A DNA stretch of 64,000 bases from Halichoerus grypus (lineage: Eukaryota; Chordata; Mammalia; Carnivora; Phocidae). The notes below the pieces were generated by a model that worked only from the letters and a program-made list of their open reading frames with translations, made no database searches and had not been told where the DNA came from. Where the stretch lies: contig NC_135717.1 of NCBI RefSeq assembly GCF_964656455.1, positions 150,463,793 to 150,527,792 on the forward strand, written 5' to 3'. Each line of letters begins with the position of its first letter. The stretch's first letter is position 1. The translations under genes and the position numbers were made by a program. Of this stretch, positions 11,740-22,719 are shown one piece after another.

Positions 11740-12440
11740 ATTTTTTCAACATAAATTTATTGAAATCTATGTATAAACATTGTTCTGAGCACCAGGAATA
11801 GAGCCTGGGGAAAAGAAGAGCAAGTTTTTGCCTTTGTGATATTTACTCCTAATTATGGGGAGATAAAAAACATCCACACATATACTGTGCATAGTACAAA
11901 ATCAAGTTCTAATGAGTACTAAAAAAATAAATAAATAAAGCATGGTAAAGGACAGAGAGCAACAGGGTGTCCTTTTTTATATTAAGTGATTAGTGAAGGC
12001 CACTCCAAGTAGATGATTTTGAACAGAGATCAGAAAATAAACTGTGTCTATAGTTGGGGCACACTTGAGACAAATGCAAGAAACCTGGACTAAGAATGGT
12101 AAGTTCAAGGAACAAGGTTACCTGTGTGGTTGGAGAAAAAGAGGTTGAGAAGAGTGATGAGGGAACATGACCTTGAAGGTTTTGATACAAGCTTCAAGTG
12201 TGATGAGAAGATATTTCAGGTGTTAAAGTTGGGGTAACCTGACATATTTTTCAAGACTCATCCTGGCTGTTGTTTGAGAATAAACTGTGTGATTCAGCTC
12301 TTGACTCCACTTTGAAATCCATTGGTAGCTGTAGCATTATTTACAAGAGACATGGCGGTGGATTGGACTAGTAGGGTCAAACAGTCAGTTTGGTGGTATA
12401 TTTTGAAAATCTATCCAGATATTTGTTGACAGACTAGATA
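11740..12440 (-). mobile_element. LINE-2 relic, antisense
   Basis: On the minus strand this follows the L2 3' region. Plus-strand phrases that match its complement are AAATTTATTGAAATCTATGTA, TTCTGAGCACCAGGAATA, AGTGAAGGCCACTCCAAGTAGATGATTTTGAACAGAGA (11993-12030) and AGACAAATGCAAGAAACC. Divergence is high. Confidence 0.7.
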
Positions 12441-12974
12441 TGAAAAAATAGATTGATATTCCTATATCCAATATCCAGGTTTTCAAGTGGAGAACACTCT
12501 GTTCAAAATAGATTTAATAGAGAGAAGTGGATGATCCCCATGAATTAAAGCAAACTGAAATATTTTTTTGTGAAGTCAAAGAGACTAAAACAGAAGCAAT
12601 TGTACTGGAGCTTGCCAGGAAGCTTGATTTCAGTAAGTCTATTCAATAGCCACATCTTCAGAACTTACCATCAGGCCCTGTGTTTTGTCAGGGCTGGGAA
12701 GAGGGAATTTACAGACACACATATAAGCACATCTAAGCCCCTCTTAATGCCATGGGAGCTTACCGAGTTAGAACATACACTCTGACAGCAAGGATCTGGT
12801 CTCACACAAGGGATATAACACTTAACATAAGTCTAACCTTACATTCTCGTTTTTCTCCCCTGTTAAGGAGGAATGTATTGTATAGATTTTTTTTTAGCTA
12901 AATATATAAAGAGCATTCCCTAAGTATCTAATACATAATAAAATTTAAGTAAATATTATTATTACAATTAAGTC
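12441..12974. other. Unassigned intergenic sequence
   Basis: No gene or clear repeat was recognised. A 71-aa plus-strand frame at 12570-12785 has no recognisable motif. Confidence 0.5.
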
Positions 12975-13262
12975 TTTTCCCTAGAAAGTCTTTCCTTATC
13001 AACCAATAAAAAAAAGCACCACTCCTTCTCCACCCTGTTGTCCCTTCAGGTAATTTATTTTTCTTCATAGCACTTATCACTACATGACATCAAGTCATAG
13101 AGTACATGTTATTCTGTTATTGTTTGAACCCCTTACGAATGTCAATTTTGTTAGGGGAGGAACTTGTTGGTCTTATTTTATCGAATCCCTAACACCCAAG
13201 CCATTTGTGGAGTAGAGCAGAAGCTCAATAAATATTTGTTGAATGAATTAATGGAAAAGGTA
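12975..13262 (+). mobile_element. LINE-2 3' end
   Basis: A sense L2 3' UTR: TTCTTCATAGCACTTATCACTA at about 13060, then a worn block, then GAAGCTCAATAAATATTTGTTGAATGAATTAATG at 13219-13252, which is the characteristic L2 terminus. Confidence 0.85.
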
Positions 13263-13389
13263 CAGATGGAGACATAACAAGGAAAGTTGTTATTTCTAGC
13301 TCAGAACTTTGATGAAGTGTTTTTATTTGTATGATAAAGGATTTTTTATGATAAAAGATATTAATTCTATATGAAAAGGTTCAGAGGGA

Positions 13390-13770
13390 TTTATGGGAAA
13401 GGAACAGAGTAGCTTAAGGTGAGTCTTGAAAGATATGTAGGTGTTTTCAAGTGGAAGGAACATAAAGAGATTCTAGGAAGAAAGGACAGAGTTTTTATAG
13501 ACACCAGAGCAAAACCAACCGCAAACTGGTAAGTATGGTGGCAGTATCAAATGATTTCATATGGTGCATGGTGACGCCTGGCAAGGCCTGGTAAGAGATA
13601 AGGCTCTAGAGATAACCAGGGACCCAATGACAAAGAACCCTTGATATCCTGGCTGCCTTGTGTGCTGCACTGAGGAGCCTGGATCACATCTTGAAAATGA
13701 TGGTGCATCATTAAATAGTTTTAAGCAATTTGAGCAAAACATAAAGTAGTGGCAGTGGGAATAGAAAGGG
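13390..13770 (-). mobile_element. LINE-2 relic, antisense
   Basis: The complement of the L2 3' region is recognisable: GGTGAGTCTTGAAAGATA, TTTTCAAGTGGAAGGAACA, a long worn middle, and TAAATAGTTTTAAGCAATTTGAGCA near 13714-13738. Confidence 0.6.
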
Positions 13771-14989
13771 GTTTATTGGAGACACAATCCATAAGTAAAG
13801 CAGCTAAGGCTCTTGAATAATTTTAGAACATGGAATGTATTCTCTTTTATAGAAGAGCAGTTAGGTTTTAAAGGGACAAGACACTCATGTTGGTGATACT
13901 CTTTGGGCCAACAAAAATGTGAAACAAGAAGAACTACGCAATAGAAGTGTAAACTCAGGGCCATCAGAGTGAGTTGAAGATGCATGGGGCCTCACTCATT
14001 TTATGTTGCCTAAATATCTACTTTTCCCTGCATGTGGTTGTAGTCTGATTTCTTATACTTTATTAGGAAACAAAATCTACTGAATGAATGAGTAAATAAG
14101 CTAATATAACAAGCTACTTATTTTAAAAATGTATTTCTATTTATTTAATATACTTATGGCATGTCTTCTTTAACTTTTACAACATTGTTGTTTTAGCTCT
14201 GTTTGTAAAGTTGCTTTAGAATTTGCTTTAAATCCAATGAGTGTCTTCTTTTACTTGTGAGTAAAATGTTAAGCAAGTATTTATGATGGTTGCAAAATCC
14301 AACCAAAGAAAAATCTAAGGCCATCATTATGATAAAATTACAGCTATAGAAAAAACCAGAACACAAAACATAAAAGATCACAAGGAAATAAATCCATAGT
14401 CCTCTGTAAAACCAACCTTTTAAACTCTCCACTATTTCTGAAAATAGCTATTACCAGTTGGAAAACTTTTAACTAAGAAATCAACATTCCTCTGGCTCAT
14501 TTAGTGGTCTATCATCCATCTGTATTTTTTGTACTTATTAGGGCATGATAATTCCTTACAAACCTCAAAGCCAGAGTACATCATTGTTTTCCTTCACCAT
14601 AAAGGCATGACCTAACCCTGATCTTCAAATGGAGATGTTGAGAATAAAGAATATTTCTCATTTTTTTTATTTTCCTCCAAAATTAGGGTCTACAGTTAAG
14701 TCTCCAGTGACTCAATCTTAGGAAGAAATCTTAGGAAAGAAAGACTCCATATTCATCATTGCTTTAATCCATTCATGGGGTTATCAAAGAGGAGACAAAA
14801 TCAGAATCATTGTTTTTAGCAAGACAGTTGAGAGAACTTCCTAATTTAAATTCACCCTATTGTTGGCCATTTTCCCCAGTACCCATCTTGAAAATTTAAT
14901 CAAAGTAAATTCTGAGCCATCTCTCTTTAACAGAGTACCAGCCACTCTGGAGTAAAGGATTGTAGGCAGACAAGAAGTATCTACAAAAG
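13771..14989. other. Unassigned intergenic sequence
   Basis: No gene or repeat family was recognised in this 1.2 kb. Open frames of 70-79 aa on the minus strand have no motif. Confidence 0.5.
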
Positions 14990-14990
14990 C

Positions 14991-15047
14991 AAAAAAAAAA
15001 AAAAAAAAAAAAGAAGAAGAAGAAAAAGAAAAAGAAAAGAAAGAATC
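14991..15047. repeat. Poly-A / GAA-rich purine tract
   Basis: About 22 A followed by AAG and AAAAG units, all purines on the plus strand. It may be the remnant tail of an unrecognised retroposon on the plus strand. Confidence 0.85.
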
Positions 15048-15324
15048 TACACAACTCTCAAGTTAGTTGGGTGACAGAAGTGTCTCATGGTATTTTTATG
15101 AAGTTAGTGTTTTTATTCCTCGCTTTTTTGTTCCTTGCTTACACTTGAAGAAACTGATGGTTAGAGAGCTTAAATAAATTAGAATACAGGAAAGATAATA
15201 TTTATTCTCTTGTATGTATATTGCTAACAACAGACTTCTTTCTATTCTACTTCCCTAGAGAAAAGGAGTCTTCTGCTCTTTACCTGTTTGGGATTTCAAT
15301 GGCTTGATCCCACTTAGCCATTGT

Positions 15325-15712
15325 TTTTAAAGATGTGTATCACTGGCCACCAGTATAAGAATCGTCATGTAAATTCTTCAAAAATGTGGAGGGGCACATG
15401 GGTGGCTTAGTCCGTAAAGCATCCGACTCTTGGTTTTGGCTTGGGTCATGATCTCAGGGTTGTGAGATTGAGCCCTCCATCAGGCTCCACACTCAGTGCA
15501 GAGTCTGCTTGTCCCTCTCCCTCTGCTCCTCCCCTTGATCTCATTCTCTCTCTCTCTCAAATAAATAAATTAATTAAATATATTTTTTAAAAATGTGGAA
15601 TCCTACATTGCTTAATTTACTGGGTCTGTATATCTGAGACATTGTGTCTGGTAATCTGTATTTAGAAAAACATTTCATCATGCTAATTATACACTTGAAA
15701 TGTTGAAAAACA
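15325..15712 (+). mobile_element. hAT-Charlie relic split by a Can-SINE
   Basis: Before the SINE, the text AAAGATGTGTATCACTGGCC to TTCTTCAAAAATGTGGA resembles the left part of MER3/MER20-type hAT elements. After the SINE it resumes with AATCCTACATTGCTTAATTTACTGGGTCTG and runs to ACTTGAAATGTTGAAAAACACT. The family is uncertain because of divergence, but the two halves clearly join across the SINE. Confidence 0.55.
15391..15588 (+). mobile_element. Can-SINE with 11-bp target duplication
   Basis: A plus-oriented Can-SINE with head GGGGCACATGGGTGGCTTAGT, a CT-rich body ending in CTCTCTCTCTCAAATAAAT, and an A/T tail. AAAAATGTGGA is repeated exactly at 15380-15390 and 15589-15599. Confidence 0.95.
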
Positions 15713-15730
15713 CTACCCCAGCTGGGGTAG
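15713..15730. repeat. Perfect 18-bp palindrome
   Basis: CTACCCCAGCTGGGGTAG is its own reverse complement. It is centred on a CAGCTG E-box core and lies at the right edge of the hAT relic. Confidence 0.97.
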
Positions 15731-16889
15731 CAGTAAGGGGATTAGGGAAGAGCAGATAAGGAGAGTCTCCAATCTCTTTTCATCTGTAGGGCTGTCACAA
15801 TGAGTGAAGGAGCAAACAAGAAGCTTCGTTTCTCATGCTCTCTCCTGAATTGATGGGGTCTGGTCTTTATAAAGGGGAGCTGTTTCAAAACAGTATCTAA
15901 CTCGTGCCTTCCCCAAATGCTTCTAATCAAAGTGTTATTGTGCTTAATTTGGTCATTGTCAACCAACCACAACTACAAAGGAAATTACTGTTTAAAAGTT
16001 ATAGTTTTGCTTTTTTTTTTTTTTGGCTTAAGAATATCTGACTTCGGATAGAGATAAATCAAAGGCTTTGAAAGATATAGACAGCTGACAAAATGTTTTC
16101 CCTAAGCAATATACAGACAAAATTCGTTTAGGTCTATAACATTATTTCTAAAAGAGAATTTATGGCACATTCTCTATTACCTACTTGGGAGTAGGTTTCA
16201 AAAGATTAATGGTGACTTTTTATAGATAGGGCAGGGAAATTTATTTTTATTTCTTCTATATTATAGTTTTATTGAGAAAAAATAGATTTTAAGTTCATAC
16301 CAAGACATGACCTGAGAGTACAGAGCTGAAGGAACTTAACTTTATGTAGAAAAAACACGACAATCAAAAATAGACAGTGTACCTAATGTAATATATATCT
16401 CACACATCTGACAGTCAACTCAATTGATAACGGTCCTTTGCTGATGGGGCTATTTTACCATAAGGTAGAGTTCACTAAAAATGTTCTGTTAAAACATAGT
16501 ATGCTTTAGAGAGATGTGTCCTTTGTTTTAGACACAACCGAGGCTATATACACACTCCTATGGGATCAGTATGCTTTTGATTGCATAATATTTGGCTGCA
16601 CACACATGCCTTATTGTTAACTAGATAAAGGAGAAGTTATTTCTTATAAATTGTTTGCCCTACCATTTCCCATTGTATATAAATCAGCAAAACCAACAAG
16701 AATGGAAATAATGTTAAATATCCAAGGAAGCTGTGAGGTTTAAGAATTCTGATATTGCAATTTACACAAAATATATATTTGGTCATTCAGATGACCAAAA
16801 TACATTCCTCATATATATTTTGTCTTTTCCATGGTTCTTGCCTCACAGCTCCTAAAATATTTGGTATGTCATTTGATAAGAACGATAAA
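15731..16889. other. Unassigned intergenic sequence
   Basis: No gene was recognised. There is a T-run at 16011-16024. A short TATAGTTTTATTGAGAAAAAATAG segment near 16262 could be a scrap of antisense L1 3' UTR. Confidence 0.5.
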
Positions 16890-17600
16890 GTTGTCTTTTG
16901 TTATGATAATAAGGTGACTTTTGGAAAGCGCTTTGGTATCCTGAGGATGGGGACTGGTTGGGAGGAGAACCAACCATGTGATTAGAGGCTTGGAATTTTC
17001 AGTGCCCCCTCACATCTCCAGGGAGGGGAGAGGGGCTGGAAATTGAGTTCAATTGCCAGTGGCCAATGATTTAATCAATCTTGTCTGTGTAACAAAGCCT
17101 CCATAAAATCCCAAAATGATGGGGTCCAGAGAACTTCTGGATTGGTGAATTTGGGGAGAGTGGTGCACCTGGAGAGGGCATGGAAGCCCTGTGCCCTTTC
17201 CACATACCCTGCCCTGTGCACCTCCTCCATCTGGCCGTTCCTGAGTCATATCCTTGTATAATAAACTGGTAATCTAGTGAGTAAACAGTGTTCCTGGGTT
17301 CTGTGAGCTTCTCTAGCAAATTAATTATGCATAAGGAGGGGTCATAGGAACCTTTGATTTATAGCCAGTTGGTCAGAAGTCCAGGCAACAACTTGGACTT
17401 TTCATTGGCATCTGAAGCACAAGGGTGCAGGGAGTCTTATAGACTGAACCCCTGCCCTGTGAAATCTGACCCAATCTACCTAGAGATAGAGTCAGAATTG
17501 AGTTGAATTGTAGGCCACCCAGTTGGTGTCTAGAGGATTGCCTAGTTGTGGGGGGGGAGGGAATCCCTTCCCCCAACATGAAACAAAACTGGGATCTACA
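16890..17600 (+). mobile_element. Solitary ERVL/ERV3-type LTR
   Basis: The segment has LTR organisation in sense orientation: a GC-richer U3 with CCTCACATCTCCAGGGAGGGG, then GCCTCCATAAAATCCCAAAA, then a polyadenylation signal AATAAA at 17260-17265 inside TATAATAAACTGGTAATC, then an R/U5 with GGTTCTGTGAGCTTCTCTAGC and GATTTATAGCCAGTTGGTCAGAAG. No internal viral genes are present on either side, so it is a solo LTR. I do not assign the exact subfamily, and the ends are approximate. Confidence 0.75.
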
Positions 17601-17777
17601 CACTTTTAAGTATATATTTTAAGATGTATTTTAAAGCTGTTTCCAAATGGATGCTAGAGGCAGACTATTAGTGGGAAATTCTATTTAATGTAAGTAAAAT
17701 ACTGCAGGCTAAAGATATTTTTAAAATTCTAATCTATTATTTTATATATGAGAGATACGAACTTCATAAAAAAACAC

Positions 17778-18615
17778 AGTGATGCCATTTGCTATGTTTT
17801 ATTTTGCTATTAGCTTGTTAAACATAACATGCAAATGATTAAAAAGGAACATACACGTGATTTAGAGTGAAAAATAATTCTAGAAAAGAAAAGTTTCACT
17901 GGTAACTATATAAGTTCTTAATGCTAAAAATATTGCTCTAAGTGTATGTGGCTTTGTGAATTTGGTCTAGTATTTTGCAAAATCATTGGTCTCAAGATTT
18001 ACCACCTATTTCTTGGCTAAACAAATCTGAACATTGAAATTTGAGACCATTTGATTCAAGACAATGAACATCCATACGTATGTGACCCATGGTTTTTGGC
18101 ACATTAAGTTAAGATTCAGGAATTATAATGCTCGGCTGACTTCCATTCAATGCGTAGAAGACTTTGCACATCATTTGACAGTAGAGATGTAAAAAACACT
18201 AAATTTACAAATAAAGCATTAAGTTTGTTGTCTCTGTGTGTGTCTATGTCTGTGCTTGTGATGAAATAGGCCTGCCTTTCATCTTTTCTTTTAAAAAAAA
18301 GTAGTAAAATGTTTACAAAACATTTCCCTTGGAATTTAAAATTCATGGAAGTAATAAACAGTGACAAAAAATGAATACTATGAAAACTGACACACACAAA
18401 AAACATAACCATAAAATGTTGCTCCAGGGTACACCTCAGTAGAATTGGCATTAGTAGATATTAATTAACGGTGATTTCATTTGCTACACGTAGGCATTCA
18501 TACATATCAGGTGGCAGACTGGTCTGAGTAAGATGGTTGCCATCCAGACGCAAATGCTTGATCTTGGAGTAGGATAATGGTCCCAGGATCTTACAGAAGC
18601 TCTTTACTTCAAACT
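17778..18615 (-). other. LUM: LUM exon 3 with 3' UTR
   Basis: The acceptor reads TTTAATTTGCAG just before 18615. The exon starts by completing lysine codon 288, then reads FEVKSFCKILGPLSYSKIKH, and ends with NEITVN and a TAA stop at 18463-18461. It carries the last LRR and both ear-repeat cysteines (C295, C328). The remaining ~680 nt are 3' UTR. Confidence 0.93.
17798..17803 (-). terminator. LUM: LUM polyadenylation signal AATAAA
   Basis: This is the only minus-strand AATAAA between the LUM stop codon and position 17790. It reads AATAAAACATAGCAAATGG, which would put cleavage at roughly 17775-17785 and give a mature mRNA near 1.85 kb before the tail. Confidence 0.75.
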
Positions 18616-21600
18616 CTGCAAATTAAAGAATAGAAATGTTAATTACTTTTTTTAGTACATGGGCTTGAAACGATTACTTAAAAAATGCTCAAATTCATAA
18701 TAATATCTATTAAGACTCCTTCCCACTTATTTGATGTACCTCTGAATTTGGAACTGCTAAAAGAGTATTTCAGGCTACCAAATGACACAGCAATATTTAG
18801 TAAATAATGCTTATGGTAGATCCGGACTTTCAGTGGAATTTTTGAAAGAATAGAACTTATTAATTATAAGTTCTGCATTTAGAAATACTTGATTTTAGAA
18901 AGACATTCAATTAATGTGTCATATTATCCAAGCACTCTTTTGAAATATTTTGTCTAGCTCAAAGAAATCTAAGATTGGTGCTGTTATATGAGTAACCTCA
19001 CCAATATAAGCATCTTGGGTTTTTGCATCTTAAAATCAGAAGGGTTAACTAGATGACCTCTGAAGAGTCTTCCAACAAACACACTATTTGATAATAATTC
19101 AAAACTCCAAAGCACAAACCAAATCATGGAATGTCCATGATTAGAGCTCATGTCATTTTCTTCTGTGGGAAGAAAAAGCTGCCACAAATGAAAAGACGAT
19201 TTAGTTTTGAATAGAAACGAAAGTGGTTCTTAGAGTGCATGTTCTATGTGTGTACATAGAAACTGTCTATGTCTGCTCATGTCTAGTTCTGATTAATCTT
19301 CTCTGGTCCCCTCTGGTGTTATTTTCTTTCATTCTCAAATTCTAGTTAACAATGACTTCAGTGGAGCCTAACACACTGTTCTCTTTTCCTCTAAGATGCT
19401 GTCTTTAAATAACTCATCAATCAAATTTCAGGGATCTTGTGGTGCCTATCTCCCAGAAAGCATGGCCCAAGGGACAAAACATGGATTTAGACCTATATTA
19501 GTTTTCTATCTCTGCCATTTATCATCAGGGTGACTTTGGAACATTTATCTGATCTTATTAGATATAACATATCTATAACACTGTGTTACATGAAGATTGA
19601 AGTGATTAAGATATGTAAGTCACTTCCCGCACAGTGCTAACACCTAATGTGCTGAATGGCTATTGATGCCATTTTAATTTTGTCCTCTTTTCCAAATTAC
19701 TTTACATTAGGAAAACCTATGACTAGGCTAATGCTTAAAGTTGAAAGTTTAAAGTATGATAAATACTCTTTGGCTATACATTTTCTAATATTAGAGAACT
19801 ATAAAGGGGCTTTTTTTTTATCTTAAAAGAATGTGGATGATTGGTATACATAATTTTTATGTAGCAAAATAAGCTGAATTGAAACATACCTGCAAAGTCA
19901 AACAACAAGAATATCTGAAAGCTATATATCTAAATATCAAGGATAAGGAAGGAATAAAAGTAACTAACTACTCATTTTCAAATGACCATATGTGATGGGC
20001 AGTGTGGTTTCAAGCTCAGCTTGGCACTGAGTGACCATTGGCATGTCTTCCATAGACCACCTTTCCCATCTCATATATCACCTCTTCCATCTTGTATTCC
20101 TACTGGTCTTTATACCTTCTGATGTTCCTGCATCTCTCTCTCTCTCCTTTCTTTTCTCAGAGTATGAGGTAGTCCCACTCACGTGGCTAACCTCCACCAA
20201 CTAAATCTAACAGGTTTCTTCAGCCCTTCAACATCTTAAATGCCATTAGCATTTTGGGTGGTCTGAGTTATCCTTCCTCCTAACCACAAATGTTTATAAT
20301 GTGGAGCCATATATTGTCACATAGTGAATTTCCCATGGTGAATTCCCATAGTGAATTTTACAGAGTAAAGCTATGATAGCTTTACTCTGTATTGTATGAC
20401 AAGCAAGCTTTCCAGACACAAGAAAGGATATATGGCATTTCAGAGCTGGCAATCATGGTCTCCTTCTTGAGAACACACCAACCCTACCAGGAGTTAAACA
20501 AAATTGTTGCAGAATTACAAAGTATCATACTAAAAAGTCACTCTGTAATCTTTTGGATAGAAATGTCAATAGCCTTATCCAATATGACAAAAGAACCAAC
20601 TTTCATGGTATAAAGATGTTCAAGTTCAATAGATTACTTTGCAGATATAATTGTTTTATGAGTAAATCAGCGTTTCCCACCTGACTTCTTATTTAAATAA
20701 CTTTGTCCATGAACCATAGGTTTTCTCTTCTGCCACCCTTTGTTAAAGAATAAGGTGGAAAATGGTGAATTTCGGTTTCCCACCTGAATCTGTATGGCTT
20801 AAATTGAAAAATTTCCCAGAAGTCCAGAAGACTATATAAATAGCCCAAAGTGGATCGGGTCAAAACCCCTCCCAGAAGATAAATAAAAAAAAATGAACTA
20901 TGGCAGCAGGAGAAAGGAAGGAGAAACTGTGGAAAAATCAAATGAGGTGGTGTTGTGTATAAAAAAGGGGGAATTTTAATACCATTAAAATAAATTCCAA
21001 ACCCTCATCATATTCCTTCTTCCCTCCTTAATCTTCCTGTCCATCTTCATAGGAACGCTGTAAAGACACACACACTGTAATAGAGATGACAGAGGTAGAT
21101 GACTATTAGTGATAGCAGGGTAATATGTTGAGTCCCAGGTAACGATGACAGAGGAGACCATGAGGATACGTGAGCTGCTCTGGAGATAACCAGGAGGGAT
21201 ATTTGAAAACCTCTGCTAGCTAGCCCTCTCCTGGACTTGTTTATTCCTCCCTCAGCTAGACCTTGCCAAGAAATAAATGTAGGGCACAAATCTAAATCAT
21301 GGCAGAGCCAAATAATAACAAATAAATATTGAGAGATAACACAGCAGGATAAATTAGCCCAAAATATTAAATTTGAAGAAATTCATGTTCTATGAGCTTA
21401 ATGGTTTCTTTTTTTTTTTTTTTTTTTTAATTTTATTTATTTATTTGACAGAGAGAAACACAGCGAGAGAGGGGACACAAGCAGGGGGAGAGGGAGAGGG
21501 AGAAGCGGACTCCCCGCTGAGCAGGGAGCCCGATGTGGGGCTCGATCCCAGGACCCTGGGATCATGACCTGAGCTGAAGGCAGATGCCTAACGACTGAGC

Positions 21601-22698
21601 CACCCAGGCGCCCCAGCTTAATGGTTTCTTATCTGGACACTCCAAAGAGAGGCCAGACATTGGATAAATAACTGAGCTAGAATTCTTCTATATTTGAATG
21701 AGAGGATATTTTCTTAGCATTTTCCTTCATTTTTTTTTTTTTTAATGGAGCCAGAGATAATATTTATGCTACGCAGCTTCGGCATTTAAAAACTTGAGGA
21801 AACATCAGTGAAAGACAAGCACAGCTTTCTACTTACTTTCGAGTTCATTGACCTCCAGGTAATAGTTTTCAAGGTTCTCATTGACAGTCGGTATGTTTTT
21901 CAGCTTATTATAAGAGAGATCCAGTTCAAGCAGGGATGATACATTAAAAGAATTTCCAGGTACTCCGCTATCAGCCAGTTCATTATGAGATAAACGCAGA
22001 TACTGCAGTCCATTGAAACGCTTGAAATACTCATCAGGGATGTTGCTGATCTTATTGTTGTCCAAGTAGAGAGTCAGAAGAGATGCTGGGAGACCAGAAG
22101 GCAGTTTGGCCATTTGATTGTAGCTCAAGTCAAGGTACTCGAGGGACTTAAGACCTTTAAAAGCAGCTGAAACAGTATCCTCTTTCAGTTGATTGTGTTG
22201 AAGGTGAACAAAAGTCAGGTTTACCAGTCCATCGAAGGAGCCAAGCTTCTGGATCTTGTTGTTTGTAAGCTGCAGGTCCACCAGAGATTTGGGAAGCGGG
22301 CTCACAGACTCCGTCAGGTTGTTGTAATTTATATGCAGCTTCTTCAGTTGTTTTAGTTTAGAGAAAATTCTTCCTTTTATCTTGGAATTTTCTAGAAGGT
22401 TATGATCCAGAATGAGCCACTGCAGATCAGTTACGTTTTCAAAGGCCTTTTCATCAATATGGTCGATCTGGTTATTCCTAAGGTAAAGATACTTGATTCC
22501 AGGAGGCACCATTGGCACACTTTTCAATTTCAGCTCATCACAGTACATGGCTGATGGGTAGCTTTCAGGGCAGTTACATTCTGGGGCACAGTTTGGGGAT
22601 GATAGCCCATAAATCGATACAGCAAAATCGTAATCATAGTACTGGCCACTGGCACCACCGACTATTGCCAAGAGGAGAGTAAACACGCCGAGGTTCAT
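18461..22698 (-). CDS. LUM: Lumican precursor, join(22698..21837, 18615..18461)
   Basis: Lumican is a secreted class II small leucine-rich keratan-sulfate proteoglycan that binds fibrillar collagen and controls fibril diameter and spacing, notably in cornea, skin and tendon. The joined frame is 862 + 155 = 1017 nt, encoding 338 aa, exactly the human length. Residues 1-18 are a signal peptide ending in GGASG. The mature N-terminus QYYDYDF carries clustered tyrosines that are sulfated in the family. The class II cysteine cluster C-X3-C-X-C-X9-C follows at about residues 37-53. Leucine-rich repeats fill the middle. N-glycosylation/keratan-sulfate sequons are NVT, NLT, NLT and NVS, at positions matching human N88, N127, N160 and N252. 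The C-terminal ear cysteines are C295 and C328. The start ATG at 22698 has A at -3. The frame is intact with no premature stop. Confidence 0.98.
19470..19660 (+). mobile_element. MIR SINE relic
   Basis: A worn sense MIR: GGATTTAGACC, GCCATTTATCATCAGGGTGACTTTGGAACATTTATC at 19514-19549, then GAAGATTGAAGTGATTAAGATATGTAAG and CACAGTGCTAACACCTAATG. Confidence 0.65.
20320..20360. repeat. Three tandem CATAGTGAATT-like units
   Basis: Units begin at 20320 (CATAGTGAATTTCC), 20334 (CATGGTGAATTCC) and 20347 (CATAGTGAATTTTA), with 13-14-bp spacing, directly before the inverted repeat. Confidence 0.85.
20359..20391. repeat. Perfect 16-bp inverted repeat, 1-base spacer
   Basis: The left arm at 20359-20374 (TACAGAGTAAAGCTAT) is exactly complementary to the right arm at 20376-20391, with a single G between. 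Such a near-zero-loop perfect hairpin is unusual in otherwise decayed intronic DNA. Confidence 0.97.
21411..21614 (-). mobile_element. Young Can-SINE in LUM intron 2
   Basis: A minus-oriented SINE, therefore sense relative to LUM. It has a long unbroken T-run (A-tail complement) at about 21409-21428 and intact GGGCTCGATCCCAGGACCC and GAGCCACCCAGGCGCCCC blocks. A 16-bp exact target duplication, AGCTTAATGGTTTCTT, lies at 21395-21410 and 21615-21630. It ends 222 bp from coding exon 2. The perfect duplication and long tail suggest a recent insertion. Confidence 0.97.
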
Positions 22699-22719
22699 TT
22701 TTGGCAAATGCTTTGAATC
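21837..22719 (-). other. LUM: LUM exon 2 (start codon, most of the coding sequence)
   Basis: The acceptor on the minus strand is TTTATTTAG followed by GATTCAAAGC. It leaves 21 nt of 5' UTR before the ATG at 22698-22696. The exon encodes the signal peptide, N-terminal cysteine cluster and most LRRs, ending in NELE plus the first base of K288, with donor GTAAGT. The in-frame codon three triplets upstream of the ATG is TTG, so the longer open frame seen there is not a real N-terminal extension. Confidence 0.96.

Larger units (their letters stand above)
18616..21836 (-). other. LUM: LUM intron 2
   Basis: A 3221-bp phase-1 intron with donor A/GTAAGT at 21837/21836 and acceptor TTTGCAG at 18616. 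It contains a MIR relic, a perfect inverted repeat at 20359-20391 and one Can-SINE. A patch at 20700-20900 with TATATAAATAGCCC is unassigned. I saw no other gene in it. Confidence 0.9.

Noticed and set aside
20815..20900. Alternative LUM promoter at TATATAAATAGCCC in intron 2
   Set aside because: The TATA-like string is on the plus strand, opposite to LUM, in AT-rich sequence with no other promoter evidence.
22696..22707. Nine-base N-terminal extension of lumican
   Set aside because: The upstream in-frame codon is TTG, not ATG. The ATG at 22698 begins the expected signal peptide and gives exactly 338 aa.
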